DNA of 64,000 nt from the NCBI GenBank assembly GCA_002794105.1, contig PHFL01000065.1, positions 46,617 through 110,616 on the forward strand. Reading direction: 5' to 3'. Under the pieces are notes generated by a model. The model was given only the letters and a program-made list of their open reading frames with translations. It was not told the origin of the DNA and did no database searches. Source of the DNA: Candidatus Thermochlorobacter aerophilus. GTDB lineage: Bacteria; Bacteroidota; Chlorobiia; Chlorobiales; Thermochlorobacteraceae. The position numbers and the translations under genes are program-made. This document shows, piece by piece, positions 17,434 to 26,793 of this stretch (within the stretch, counting starts at the first letter, position 1; each line of letters opens with the position of its first letter).

Positions 17434-18357
17434 TTACAATTTCCCCATGTTGCGAAGTGCACGCTTAAGAAACCCACCTGCACGCTCCAGAGCGACTTTT
17501 GCTTCAGCATAACTAAGACCCGAAAGGCGCATCATTAGAGCCAGTTTCAGACTGCCTTTGGCGTGGCGTAAGTAGGTTTCGGCAGTGTGATAATCTTCTC
17601 CAGTCACCATCATGAAAATACGTTTGGTGCGTTCGCGCAGTTTGTTATTGGTCTGTTGCAAGTCAATCATGAGATTGCCGTAGGTTTTGCCGCAGAGAAT
17701 CATAGCGCCAGTGGAAATCATGTTAAGGACCATTTTGTGGGAGGTGCCAGCTTTCATGCGAGTCGAGCCCATGATAACCTCAGGTCCCACCAGCGTGCGG
17801 ATAATCACAGTAGCTTTTTCTTTAACATCAGGATTTGAAGTTAGGAAAATGGTCTTTGCACGTAACGTGCGTGCATAGCGCAAGGCGGCTACAACAAACG
17901 GTGTGCGCCGACTGGCACTGATGCCACAGAGCACATCTTGCTTAGAAAAATTAATCTTTTTGAGCGCATCAATAGCGGCTTGCTCATCATCTTCTGCGCC
18001 CTCAATGCTGCGGAAGACGGCACGGCGTCCGCCAGCAATGATTGCCTGCACTTGACTGGGCTTGACACCAAAGGTAGGCGGACACTCTGAAGCATCTAAA
18101 ATCCCTAAGCGTCCCGATGTGCCAGCTCCGATGTAGATCAATCGACCGCCGCAGTGAAAAGCATCTGCAACCAACTCCATAGCGGCGGCAATCTCAGGCA
18201 AGCATTGCTCGACTGCTAAGGGCACTTTTTTGTCTTCTTCATTAATTAACCGAGCAATCTCTATGGCAGAGCGCTCATCAATGTCAATGGTATTCGGGTT
18301 CTGCTGCTCGGTCAGCAGTTGGGAGAGTTCTTCAAAGAGTTTGCGTGATGATGACAT
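17434..18357 (-). CDS. murQ: N-acetylmuramic acid 6-phosphate etherase
   Basis: MurQ cleaves the lactyl ether of MurNAc-6-phosphate to GlcNAc-6-phosphate in cell-wall recycling. The 307 residues have a SIS sugar-phosphate fold with the signature GAGTSGRLGILDASECPPTF and the later block GSTRMKAGTSHKM. It lies 12 bp after rsmG in the same direction. No MurNAc transporter or kinase gene is beside it, so its recycling partners lie elsewhere. Confidence 0.95.
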   Translation of the reverse strand: MSSSRKLFEELSQLLTEQQNPNTIDIDERSAIEIARLINEEDKKVPLAVEQCLPEIAAAMELVADAFHCGGRLIYIGAGTSGRLGILDASECPPTFGVKPSQVQAIIAGGRRAVFRSIEGAEDDEQAAIDALKKINFSKQDVLCGISASRRTPFVVAALRYARTLRAKTIFLTSNPDVKEKATVIIRTLVGPEVIMGSTRMKAGTSHKMVLNMISTGAMILCGKTYGNLMIDLQQTNNKLRERTKRIFMMVTGEDYHTAETYLRHAKGSLKLALMMRLSGLSYAEAKVALERAGGFLKRALRNMGKL

Positions 18358-18369
18358 GGATGTTTGGCG

Positions 18370-19020
18370 TTATTGAGCAATCACAACCACTTTTTCGGCA
18401 AACTTTTCGCCTAAAAAATCAATCGGGTGCTGCTCGATATGTTCAGGGAAGCAGAGATGTTCAGCGCCGTAAATCAAGGCGTCGCGAATTTCATCGTCCA
18501 AATTGCCGCCCTTCAAGCTGATGAGCTTACCACCTTTTTTGAGCAAAGGTGCCGCCCATTTGCAAAGCTCTGGCATCGCCGCCACTTGGCGACACACGAT
18601 GGCATCGAACTTGACACCTTTGAGTTCATCGCTGCGCTTCTTTTGTGCCACCACATTTTTCAAGCCAAGCTGGACAATCATATCCTGACAGGCGTTGATT
18701 TTTTTGCCAATCGCATCAATCAAAAGAAAAAGCGTGTTCGGAAAAGCAATCGCAAGCGGAATACCGGGCAAGCCGCCACCTGTGCCTAAATCCAGCACAC
18801 GCTCACCTTTCTTGAACTGATGAAAAAACACGATAGAAAGAGAGTGGAGAATGTGCTTAGAAAGCACGCTGTGCTCATCTTTTCGGCTAATCAAGTTGAC
18901 TTTTTTATTCCATGCCAGCAAAAGCTCGGCATATCGCCAAAGTTGCTCTTGCTGCTCGTGAGAGAGCGGAAGACATGCAGAAATGTGCTGAACAATACTA
19001 TCGAGTTCAGTACGCGTCAA
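18370..19020 (-). CDS. rsmG: 16S rRNA (guanine-N7)-methyltransferase RsmG
   Basis: RsmG (GidB) methylates G527 of 16S rRNA, and its loss gives low-level streptomycin resistance. The 216 residues include AWNKKVNLISRKD, the SAM motif VLDLGTGGGLPGIPLAI and FDAIVCRQVA. The start is TTG; no in-frame ATG lies just upstream, and this start matches the usual N-terminus. It is divergent from the mannose-1-phosphate guanylyltransferase gene over 66 bp. Confidence 0.94.
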   Translation of the reverse strand: MTRTELDSIVQHISACLPLSHEQQEQLWRYAELLLAWNKKVNLISRKDEHSVLSKHILHSLSIVFFHQFKKGERVLDLGTGGGLPGIPLAIAFPNTLFLLIDAIGKKINACQDMIVQLGLKNVVAQKKRSDELKGVKFDAIVCRQVAAMPELCKWAAPLLKKGGKLISLKGGNLDDEIRDALIYGAEHLCFPEHIEQHPIDFLGEKFAEKVVVIAQ

Positions 19021-19086
19021 AGAATACTGCAGAGTTTTTGATGTTGAGAAATTTTATCAAGATACTTAACTTGACCGCCCACAGCA

Positions 19087-20259
19087 ATGAAACCACAAGG
19101 GCACAAGGCAAATATGACAAGTCAGAACGGCACATATCCATACCTGCAGCCGGAATACCCTCACAATGAATATATCTATGCCGTCATTATGGCTGGCGGC
19201 GTTGGCTCAAGGCTCTGGCCCCTATCGCGACGCAAAATGCCAAAGCAATTTCTGGATTTTTTCGGCGATGGCTCCATGATTGCCAAAACGGTTGAACGAC
19301 TGGATGGCATTGTCAGACCCGAAAACATCTTGATTATTACCAACAAATCTGGCAAAGCTTTGGCTAAAAAGCAATTGCCACATATTCCGACGCGCAATAT
19401 CATCGTGGAACCTATTGGTCGCAACACTGCGCCTTGCATTGCTTTGGCTACAGCATATATCAAAAAGCGTTGTCCTGATGCTATTGCCTGTGTGCTTCCT
19501 GCCGACCATCTTATTACCGATGTCAAGCTCTTTCAGCAAACCTTGCGTGCCGCTATCGAGACAGCAGCGCGCACCGAAGCCCTGGTGACGATTGGCATCA
19601 AACCCGACCGACCCGAAACAGGATACGGCTACATTCAAGTCAATCAAGAACACACAGACCTGACGACCTCCATCAAAGTGCGCTTTGGTATTAACGCTTA
19701 CAAAGTTAAAACCTTTGCAGAAAAGCCAGACTTGGACACAGCTAAGCAGTTTCTGGAGAGTGGAGATTTCCTGTGGAATAGCGGCGTGTTTGTGTGGCAA
19801 GTCGATAGCATCATTGAAGAATACAAGCGCCATTTGCCGCAAATCTACTTTGATATGCAAAACATCATTCAGGCGATTGGCACACGCAAGGAAAAAAAGG
19901 TTATCGAAAGTTTCTACAGCTGGGTGCATCCCATTTCTATCGATTATGGCGTGATGGAAAAAGCCGAATCGGTGTATGTCTTGGAAGGACATTTTGGCTG
20001 GTCGGATGCAGGTAGTTGGGATGAAATTTCCCGACACCTTGCGCAAGAGCGTATCATGGATGAGTCGATTGTGCTCAACGAAGCACAGAATGTCTTTGCC
20101 ATCAGACCCAAAGGCAAGAGCATTGCCGTCGTCGGCATTGATGATGTAATTGTGATTGATACCAAAGATGCTTTGCTGATTTGTAAGCGTGGGCGCTCTC
20201 AAGAAGTGAAAACTGTTGTCGATGCCCTAAAGCGTCGCCAGCTTGAAGAGTTCATGTAG
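19087..20259 (+). CDS. mannose-1-phosphate guanylyltransferase
   Basis: This enzyme makes GDP-mannose from GTP and mannose-1-phosphate for glycans. The nucleotidyltransferase signature is VIMAGGVGSRLWPLSRRKMPKQF, seen here as MAGGVGSRLWPLSR followed by the catalytic lysine in KMPKQF. VEPIGRNTAPCIA, LPADHLI and FAEKPDL follow. The 390 residues lack the isomerase cupin domain of bifunctional ManC. The first 30 residues are poorly conserved, and an ATG at 19114 could be the real start. A long antisense frame across it is not a gene. Confidence 0.94.
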   Translation: MKPQGHKANMTSQNGTYPYLQPEYPHNEYIYAVIMAGGVGSRLWPLSRRKMPKQFLDFFGDGSMIAKTVERLDGIVRPENILIITNKSGKALAKKQLPHIPTRNIIVEPIGRNTAPCIALATAYIKKRCPDAIACVLPADHLITDVKLFQQTLRAAIETAARTEALVTIGIKPDRPETGYGYIQVNQEHTDLTTSIKVRFGINAYKVKTFAEKPDLDTAKQFLESGDFLWNSGVFVWQVDSIIEEYKRHLPQIYFDMQNIIQAIGTRKEKKVIESFYSWVHPISIDYGVMEKAESVYVLEGHFGWSDAGSWDEISRHLAQERIMDESIVLNEAQNVFAIRPKGKSIAVVGIDDVIVIDTKDALLICKRGRSQEVKTVVDALKRRQLEEFM

Positions 20260-20268
20260 TTCATGGGC

Positions 20269-21246
20269 TTAGAAACACAGTGCGGCAGCGCCCATCATCC
20301 CAGCGCGATTGCCTAATTGTGCTGGCAAAATCTCCAAGCCTTCGTGCATAGAATGCAAAGTGTATCGATACAGATGCTCTCGTGCAGGATTGAGGATGAA
20401 ATCTCCTGCACCTGAAACCCCGCCGCCAATCACAAACTTGCGAATGTCAAGCACAGAGACGAGCGAGCCTAACCCAGCACCCAGCACTTCTCCTACAAAA
20501 CGCCATGTCTCGATAGCCACAGCATCGCCACGCTGTGCCGCCACGCTAAGTTGCTTTGTATCCAACGTCGAAAAATCGCCTTGGCACAATTCGTGAAGAA
20601 TCGGAGAAGGGTTTTTTTCCAGCAAAGACAGGGCATACTCCACGATACGCCGCTGACCAATCAGTCCTTCAATGGAGCCGCGAATGCCAGCATGAATGCG
20701 CTCACTACGGTAGTCAATTGTCATGTGTCCAAGCTCACCTGCGGCACCAGTGACACCGCGATAAATCTTATTATTCATGATGATGCCGCCGCCAACTCCC
20801 GTGCCTAAAGTAACCATCACAAAGTCGCTAAACTGCCGTCCTGCACCGAAATGTGATTCACCGAGTGCCGCAACATTGGCGTCATTTTCTACAAAAACAG
20901 GTAGCGAGAGTGTTTCACGTCGCTCCAGTTCAGCACGAAGAATATCACCAAGACGCACTACTTGCCAACCGGGCAAATTGGGCGGGTAGCTAATTGTTCC
21001 ACCATCCAAGCTTACGACGCCGGGCACGCCGACCCCTACGCCTAAGAGCAACTCCCGCGAATGTGTCTTAAAAGTTTCATGCAGCACGGTTTGAATGCCA
21101 GCAAGCATGTTGGCAATAACCACTTCTGGTCCTTTTGCAGCTTCCGTGGGTAGCGTGTGGTCTGAAAGCAGGCGCCCATCTCTTGAAACTGAAGCAACTT
21201 TGATTGCCGTGCCGCCCAAATCCACGCCAATAGCGAAGTGTTCCAT
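20269..21246 (-). CDS. ROK-family sugar kinase lacking the zinc cysteines
   Basis: This is a predicted glucokinase-like ROK protein of 325 residues. The ATP motif is GVDLGGTAIK, VENDAN carries the catalytic D122, and TLGTGVGGGII and GELGH (H174) follow. Normal ROK proteins then carry CxCGxxGCxE, which binds zinc with the histidine. Here the segment reads HAGIRGSIE, so all three cysteines are gone while the following Glu remains. The sugar is probably glucose or another hexose. It sits tail-to-tail with the guanylyltransferase gene and 30 bp downstream of the M20 gene, with which it may be co-transcribed. Confidence 0.88.
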   Translation of the reverse strand: MEHFAIGVDLGGTAIKVASVSRDGRLLSDHTLPTEAAKGPEVVIANMLAGIQTVLHETFKTHSRELLLGVGVGVPGVVSLDGGTISYPPNLPGWQVVRLGDILRAELERRETLSLPVFVENDANVAALGESHFGAGRQFSDFVMVTLGTGVGGGIIMNNKIYRGVTGAAGELGHMTIDYRSERIHAGIRGSIEGLIGQRRIVEYALSLLEKNPSPILHELCQGDFSTLDTKQLSVAAQRGDAVAIETWRFVGEVLGAGLGSLVSVLDIRKFVIGGGVSGAGDFILNPAREHLYRYTLHSMHEGLEILPAQLGNRAGMMGAAALCF

Positions 21247-21276
21247 ATCGCTGGTTTTGCTGGGTTGGGCTTAAGT

Positions 21277-22626
21277 CTATGGCGATTCAAGGAAATCTAA
21301 GGCAACTTGTAGCATGGCTTTCAAGCCAACCTGCAAAGCTGATTCATCCACATAAAACCGAGGCGAGTGATTGGCTGCAGCAGTCTTTAGGTCGCTCTTT
21401 GGTGTGACGCCAACGAAGAAGAAAAACCCGGGAATTTTCTTTTGGTAGAATGAAAAATCTTCTGAACCTGTGAGCTTGTTAATCATCATCACATTGTCTT
21501 TGCCGACAGCACGCTCCAAGCTGGGCACCATTTGTGCCGTAAGCCGCTCATCGTTATGTGTTACAGGATAGAGCTTCCTGATGGTTACGCGAGCATGTGC
21601 GCCAGCGCTCTTGGCAATTGATTCGGAAGTGTGACGAATGCGAGCATGAATATCGTTTTGCATCTCTTCATTGAAGGTGCGAATGGTGCCAAGCATGTGC
21701 ACGCTATCGGGAATGATGTTGTGCCGCACACCGCCATGAATGCTGCCAATGGTGATAATCGAGGGCTCTGCCGTCACATCCACTTGACGACTGACAATTG
21801 TCTGCAAGCCCAAAATCACCTGCGATGACACGACAATAGGGTCTACGCCTGCCCAAGGTTTAGCCCCATGTGTTTGCCGACCTTTGATGGTAATCTCAAG
21901 GTTATCGACAGCGGCCATAGTCGGTCCAGGGCGATATGCAATTTTCCCAGACTCTAATCCTGCAAAGACATGCAAGCCGAAAATTGCATCGGGTTTGGGG
22001 TTTTCCAGCACGCCTTGCTTAATCATGAGCTCGGCACCGCCTTCCTCTCCAGCTGGGGCACCTTCTTCTGCCGGCTGAAAGATAAACTTGACCGTGCCAC
22101 GCAACTCATTCTTCATGCTAGCTAAAATTTCAGCTACGCCCATGAGAATGGCCGTATGGCAGTCGTGTCCGCAGGCGTGCATGACGCCAACTTCTTGACC
22201 GTTGTATGTAGTTCGCACTTTAGAGGCAAAAGGTAAGCCTGTTTCTTCAGTGACAGGTAAGGCGTCCATATCGGCACGTAGGGCGACTACTTTTCCGGGC
22301 TTGGCACCACGAAGCAGACCAACTACGCCTGTATGGGCAATACCAGTTTGCACCTCCAAGCCCAGACTTTTCAGATGCTCGGCAACCACTTTTGCCGTGC
22401 GAAATTCACGGTTGGAAAGCTCGGGATGCTGATGCAAATCGCGTCGCCATGCAATCACTTTGGGCTCAATGGCAGCAACTTTTTCAGCAATCAGCTTGCG
22501 CAAAGCATCTGCACGCGCAAGGCGCTCTGAAGATGCAAAAGTCGATGCCGTCGGTTGCGCCAAACCAACTTGGCTAATTACGATACTGATTGCTACGCTG
22601 AATAAGACGATAGTAAAACGGTGCAT
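21277..22626 (-). CDS. secreted M20-family amidohydrolase
   Basis: This is a predicted zinc amidohydrolase (hippurate/IAA-amino acid hydrolase type). Starting at the ATG at 22626 gives 449 residues with a signal peptide MHRFTIVLFSVAISIVIS ending near GLAQ; an upstream frame adds 26 residues before this signal. Core motifs are LRADMDALPV, HACGHDCHTAILMG and FIFQPAEEGAPAGEEGG. GRQTHGAKPW marks the dimerisation domain. It probably trims N-acyl amino acids in the periplasm. The ROK gene follows in the same direction. Confidence 0.9.
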   Translation of the reverse strand: MHRFTIVLFSVAISIVISQVGLAQPTASTFASSERLARADALRKLIAEKVAAIEPKVIAWRRDLHQHPELSNREFRTAKVVAEHLKSLGLEVQTGIAHTGVVGLLRGAKPGKVVALRADMDALPVTEETGLPFASKVRTTYNGQEVGVMHACGHDCHTAILMGVAEILASMKNELRGTVKFIFQPAEEGAPAGEEGGAELMIKQGVLENPKPDAIFGLHVFAGLESGKIAYRPGPTMAAVDNLEITIKGRQTHGAKPWAGVDPIVVSSQVILGLQTIVSRQVDVTAEPSIITIGSIHGGVRHNIIPDSVHMLGTIRTFNEEMQNDIHARIRHTSESIAKSAGAHARVTIRKLYPVTHNDERLTAQMVPSLERAVGKDNVMMINKLTGSEDFSFYQKKIPGFFFFVGVTPKSDLKTAAANHSPRFYVDESALQVGLKAMLQVALDFLESP

Positions 22627-22678
22627 AAGCCTCTTGAAAGTGTTTGAGTAGCTGGAAGTATTGTATGTAGGCAAAAAA

Positions 22679-23308
22679 TTAGCGTTTGAGCAACTTAAAC
22701 GCAATTTCTCCGCCCATCTGCTGCTTGAAAGCCAAATTGAGAAAAAGAAGTGTCATCGTCTCCAAGTGACGCGCTTGCAAGAGTGTGCCGCAGTCGACGG
22801 GGTCAAAGCCGCTGTCAGCAATGAGCGTTGCCACTTTGGCTTTTGCTGCCGCATCGTTGCCGCAGTAGAAGCCTGTGGCTGAAATGCCATCATAAATTGG
22901 ATTAGCGAGCACTTTTGCGCCAATGGTATTGTAGGCTTTGACGACATGCGCCTCGGGCAACCATGATTGAATAAGTTCCGCCGCAGATGTATGAGGCGGC
23001 ACGACCAGCGAGGCAAAGTCAGGAGCAAGTGGGTTGGTGCAATCAATGAGAACCTTGCCACGTAGCTCTGCAGACAAGGCGCGCACCGTGTCTTCAGCAG
23101 CGCTCCATGGCACGCCTAAGAAGACCACATCGCCAAACCTTGCCGCTTCGTGATATGACCCCGCTTGCGCTTTGCCTTGCGTCTCCGAGACAAGTTGAGC
23201 AGCCTTCTCGACAGAACGGGTGCCAAAGAAAACATGATGACCGCGAGCTAACCAGATTCTGCCAAGTCTGCTACTCATGTTGCCCGTGCCAAGAATACCG
23301 ATGTTCAT
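22679..23308 (-). CDS. F420-dependent NADP reductase-like Rossmann protein
   Basis: The 209 residues open with a dinucleotide fold, MNIGILGTGNMSSRLGRIW, then FFGTRSVEKAAQL, VFLGVPWSAA and IDCTNPLAP. This is the NADP oxidoreductase, coenzyme F420-dependent (NPB) family. Most bacterial members outside actinobacteria are not known to use F420, so the true substrate is open. It precedes the M20 gene by 52 bp in the same direction. Confidence 0.83.
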   Translation of the reverse strand: MNIGILGTGNMSSRLGRIWLARGHHVFFGTRSVEKAAQLVSETQGKAQAGSYHEAARFGDVVFLGVPWSAAEDTVRALSAELRGKVLIDCTNPLAPDFASLVVPPHTSAAELIQSWLPEAHVVKAYNTIGAKVLANPIYDGISATGFYCGNDAAAKAKVATLIADSGFDPVDCGTLLQARHLETMTLLFLNLAFKQQMGGEIAFKLLKR

Positions 23309-23344
23309 AGATTTGAAGCCGCAAATTAGGTCGTGTTCGAAGTC

Positions 23345-23653
23345 TTATTCTGCGATTGGGAAATACTTGTCAAAGAAACGCTCTAAGGTCATGCGCTGCA
23401 AGTCATCGTGATTGAGGTGTTGCGTGCGCTCATAAATCAAATCGGCAAGGTAATCCATGTTGGCATGCGTGTTGGCTTGAATATCTTGCTCAATGAGAGA
23501 GCCCAAGAACATCATCTGTTCTGGCGTTAGCGTATTGAGGAATTTGTCGAAGTTTGGCTTGTATATCGGCTTCATCGGTGGCTGAACTTGGTTGCTTGAA
23601 GTTACAACGGATTTGTAGTATTGGAAAAATCTACTTGTTGCTTTTGCGCACAT
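23345..23653 (-). CDS. small hypothetical protein
   Basis: The 102-residue product is not recognised. The first 26 residues look non-conserved; a second ATG at 23575 would give 76 residues beginning MKPIYKPNFDKFL. The body is acidic and helical with no membrane segment or cysteine motif. It is 36 bp upstream of the NPB-type reductase gene and reads the same way. The frame's regular composition and clean fit to the gap support it as real. Confidence 0.55.
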   Translation of the reverse strand: MCAKATSRFFQYYKSVVTSSNQVQPPMKPIYKPNFDKFLNTLTPEQMMFLGSLIEQDIQANTHANMDYLADLIYERTQHLNHDDLQRMTLERFFDKYFPIAE

Positions 23654-23778
23654 CTATGCAGCACCCTTGCGGGACAAAGGGCAACCATCTCAGCGTATCG
23701 AGAAGAGTCGCAAAAGTGATTATCTTTGTGATGCAAGGCAAATCAGCAAGCACACACATCTTTTGAACATCCGCTTCT

Positions 23779-25671
23779 ATGAGAACACTCGAAGAAAAAT
23801 GGCGAGCTATTGTCTTTGACATCATTGATTATGCCTTCGAGCCGATTATCAATATACATACGGGGGCAGTCTTTGGCTTTGAAGCATTACTGAAAAACTA
23901 TCAAGTTATCGGGTTTGAGAGCGCTCAAGAATTTTTTGATACTGCCTATCGTGAAGGAGTGCTGTTTAAGGTCGAGCTGTTTTTGCGAGAAAAGGCAATT
24001 CAGAAATTTGTAACCGCCGGCGTGCATGAGAAAGCCAAGCTGTTTCTCAATGTCGATAGCCGCATTGTCGATATGCCAGATTACCAGCAGGGGCAGACGG
24101 CAAAGATTTTGGCACGCTATGGGCTTAAGCCGTATGCAGTAACGTTTGAAATTTCCGAGCAGCATCGGTTTAGCAACACGGAAAGGATACTGCAGATTGT
24201 CAGAAACACACGCGCCCAATCCTACAAAATTGCCTTAGATGATTTCGGTGTGGGATACTCTGGCTTGCAGCTACTCTACAACATTGAGCCGGATTTTGTC
24301 AAGATAGACCGCTTTTTCATCTCAAATTTGGCGCAGGACGCTAAGAAGCGATTTTTTGTAACGAGCATTGTCAATATGGCTCATCTTTTGGGCATGGCAG
24401 TTATTGCCGAGGGCATTGAGACTGAACAGGAATACTATGCATGCCGTAACTTAGGCTGCGACTATGTCCAAGGCTATCTGTTCCAAACACCAGTTACCGA
24501 CCCTGCACAACTAAAACTCAAATACGACTACGTTGAGCAACTCTCACGCGCAGACCGCCGCAAATACCAAAGCGACCAACAAATCATTTACAACCAAGCA
24601 GAGTTCATCCCACAGCTCTCTATTGAAGCCAGCATGGAAGAAGTCTTCAATTACTTTCTTGAAAACAAGCAAACAAGTGTCTGCCCGATTACCACACCGA
24701 ACAATGAGCCACTTGGCATTGTACGCGAGCGCGACATCAAGTCCTTTGCATATTCGCTCTACGGTCGGCAACTTTTGAAAAACAAATCCACAGCAAAGAC
24801 CCTCAAAGATTTTCTGGTGCGCTGCCCGATTGTGGATGTCAATACCAAAGCTGAGCAAATGCTCGAGATTTTCTCAAGAGAAGAAGATGCAGAAGGCATC
24901 ATCATTGTAGAAGACATGCAGTATATCGGCTTTTTAAGCACGAAAGCACTGCTGCGCATCATCAATGAGAAAAATCTGGCGATAGCACGCGACCAAAATC
25001 CACTAACCAAGCTCCCGGGCAATACACTTATCCATACCTTCGTCTCGGAAGGATTAGCAAGCGGCACCGACTACTACCTGCTGGCTTACTACGACTTCGA
25101 CAATTTCAAGCCCTACAACGACAAGTATGGATTTCGCCGCGGCGACAGAGCCATCTTGCTCTTTGCCGATATTCTCAAACGTCACTTTACACGAGAAGAT
25201 ACCATGATTGGGCATATCGGCGGCGATGACTTCTTCGTAGGCTTCAAGAATGTAAAATTTGAAGAGGCATACCAACAAGTGCGCCACACCGTTACTGAAT
25301 TTACAGAAAGCGTAAAGGCACTCTATGATGAACAAGACCGCTTGAATGGATATCTGACAGCAAAAGACCGTGAAGGAAATCTCAAAAATTTCCCACTGCT
25401 TACAGTCAGTGTAGCTATGCTAGAAATTGCGGGGGAAAGAAGCAGTTGCTCCATGGAAGAAGCTAGTGCTATTCTTGCCGAGCTAAAGAAAGTGTCAAAA
25501 TTCAATACCGAAAAGATTACTGCCGCAACAATGCTTTGCCGTGAGACTGTAGTCAATACAAGTCCTAACGGCTATCCAGCACCAGAGCTACAACCGAACA
25601 GCGACACAAGTGATACACTGCCCGATACAGAAATTGATGTGCGTGCATCAGGATTTCAACTGCGGCAATAG
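23779..25671 (+). CDS. EAL-CBS-GGDEF cyclic-di-GMP protein
   Basis: This 630-residue cytoplasmic protein has an EAL phosphodiesterase domain first (about 10-250), a CBS pair (about 270-400) and a GGDEF domain (about 405-560). The EAL residues needed for catalysis are present: E35 in FEALLK, E124 in FEISE, D154/D155 in DDFGVGYS, K175, and E211/E214 in AEGIET. The cyclase motif is GGDDF (481-485), a possible active variant, with no RxxD inhibitory site before it. CBS domains usually bind adenine nucleotides, so cell energy may tune c-di-GMP turnover. The last 70 residues are disordered. It converges with lpxK, overlapping by 16 bp. Confidence 0.93.
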   Translation: MRTLEEKWRAIVFDIIDYAFEPIINIHTGAVFGFEALLKNYQVIGFESAQEFFDTAYREGVLFKVELFLREKAIQKFVTAGVHEKAKLFLNVDSRIVDMPDYQQGQTAKILARYGLKPYAVTFEISEQHRFSNTERILQIVRNTRAQSYKIALDDFGVGYSGLQLLYNIEPDFVKIDRFFISNLAQDAKKRFFVTSIVNMAHLLGMAVIAEGIETEQEYYACRNLGCDYVQGYLFQTPVTDPAQLKLKYDYVEQLSRADRRKYQSDQQIIYNQAEFIPQLSIEASMEEVFNYFLENKQTSVCPITTPNNEPLGIVRERDIKSFAYSLYGRQLLKNKSTAKTLKDFLVRCPIVDVNTKAEQMLEIFSREEDAEGIIIVEDMQYIGFLSTKALLRIINEKNLAIARDQNPLTKLPGNTLIHTFVSEGLASGTDYYLLAYYDFDNFKPYNDKYGFRRGDRAILLFADILKRHFTREDTMIGHIGGDDFFVGFKNVKFEEAYQQVRHTVTEFTESVKALYDEQDRLNGYLTAKDREGNLKNFPLLTVSVAMLEIAGERSSCSMEEASAILAELKKVSKFNTEKITAATMLCRETVVNTSPNGYPAPELQPNSDTSDTLPDTEIDVRASGFQLRQ

Positions 25672-26768
25672 ACAAGACGACGAAGCGCTTCCTCCAACAC
25701 TTGCTGACCTGCTATCATCTCAAATTCAATTTCAAGATAAAAGCATGGGGCATGTCGCAATGTGTTGAAGAGCTCTTCTTTGGCTTTTAGACGATGGAAA
25801 TCTTTCTCGGTGGTAACAATGATGTTAGAACCATGGCGAACCGCTTCACTCAAAATAAAATCAATGTCTGCCGCAGTGTAGTCGTGATGGTCTGGAAAAT
25901 GTTTGGCGTGCTCGACAATGAGCCCAGCGTACTGTAAAGTCTCCATGAAATTTTTAGGGTCGCCGATGCCTGAGAACGCAAATGCCCATGTATAGAGAAA
26001 GGGTTGGGTGCCCAGCGGCACCAGCTCAGAGGAAAAGAAACTGCGCAAGCCTACAATCTTCACTTGCGATTGCACAATTGGTTTCTGAAAGGTCTGCAAC
26101 CCGTTGAGAAGCGGCGCAAGGTCGAGGTATTTGGTGACTTTAGAGAGCAAAATAAGGTCTGCGCGCCGAATGCCCTGAACAGGTTCGCGCAGTCGTCCAA
26201 GCGGCAAGAGACTATCGCGAAAAACATTCTGTTCGGCATGAATGACCAAAAGATTGAGGTCACAATGCAGTTGCCGATGCTGAAAGCCATCATCTAAGAT
26301 GATGACATCTGGTAAGCGAGATGCAAAATTTTCTTCAATGAAACGAATGCCCGCAAGGCGTTTTTCTGCAACCACCACGATTGCTCGAGGATTGCGCCAC
26401 GCCAGCATCAAAGGCTCATCACCAGCTTCTGCAGCACTGACACGCACCAACTCACCATCGCAGACTAGCACCACGCCTTTGGTTTTGCGCTTGTAGCCAC
26501 GCGAGAGCACCGCCACACGCTTGCCTTCACGCTGATAGAATTTGATAATCCAATCCACAGTCGGCGTCTTCCCCGCCCCGCCAACGGTCAGATTGCCCAC
26601 GCACACCACTGGAATGCGCGAAGCAGAACTGCGCAAAATGCGGCGGTCAAAAAGCCAATTGCGCACCAGCACAAAAAGCCCGTAGATGCAAGAGGCAATG
26701 TAGAGCAAAACTTTCAAGCGACAATACAATAAGTTTGGATAAATTTCCGAAGCATTGCTAATTAGCAA
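25656..26768 (-). CDS. lpxK: tetraacyldisaccharide 4'-kinase
   Basis: LpxK adds the 4'-phosphate of lipid A at the inner membrane. The 370 residues have an N-terminal membrane helix, then VGNLTVGGAGKTPTV with the Walker A loop, VLSRGYKRKTKG, and DDGFQHRQLHCD. The start is TTG, but the distance from it to VGNLT matches the E. coli protein, which supports the full frame. It proves an LPS-type outer membrane. Its start lies only 25 bp from the likely start of the divergent esterase gene. Confidence 0.94.
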   Translation of the reverse strand: MLISNASEIYPNLLYCRLKVLLYIASCIYGLFVLVRNWLFDRRILRSSASRIPVVCVGNLTVGGAGKTPTVDWIIKFYQREGKRVAVLSRGYKRKTKGVVLVCDGELVRVSAAEAGDEPLMLAWRNPRAIVVVAEKRLAGIRFIEENFASRLPDVIILDDGFQHRQLHCDLNLLVIHAEQNVFRDSLLPLGRLREPVQGIRRADLILLSKVTKYLDLAPLLNGLQTFQKPIVQSQVKIVGLRSFFSSELVPLGTQPFLYTWAFAFSGIGDPKNFMETLQYAGLIVEHAKHFPDHHDYTAADIDFILSEAVRHGSNIIVTTEKDFHRLKAKEELFNTLRHAPCFYLEIEFEMIAGQQVLEEALRRLVYCRS

Positions 26769-26793
26769 AAAACTCTATGCTTCAAATCGTTTT

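Noticed and set aside
19222..20202. A 326-codon open frame on the minus strand.
   Set aside because: It lies fully antisense to the well-conserved mannose-1-phosphate guanylyltransferase and shows no family motif. It is a shadow of that gene's codon pattern.
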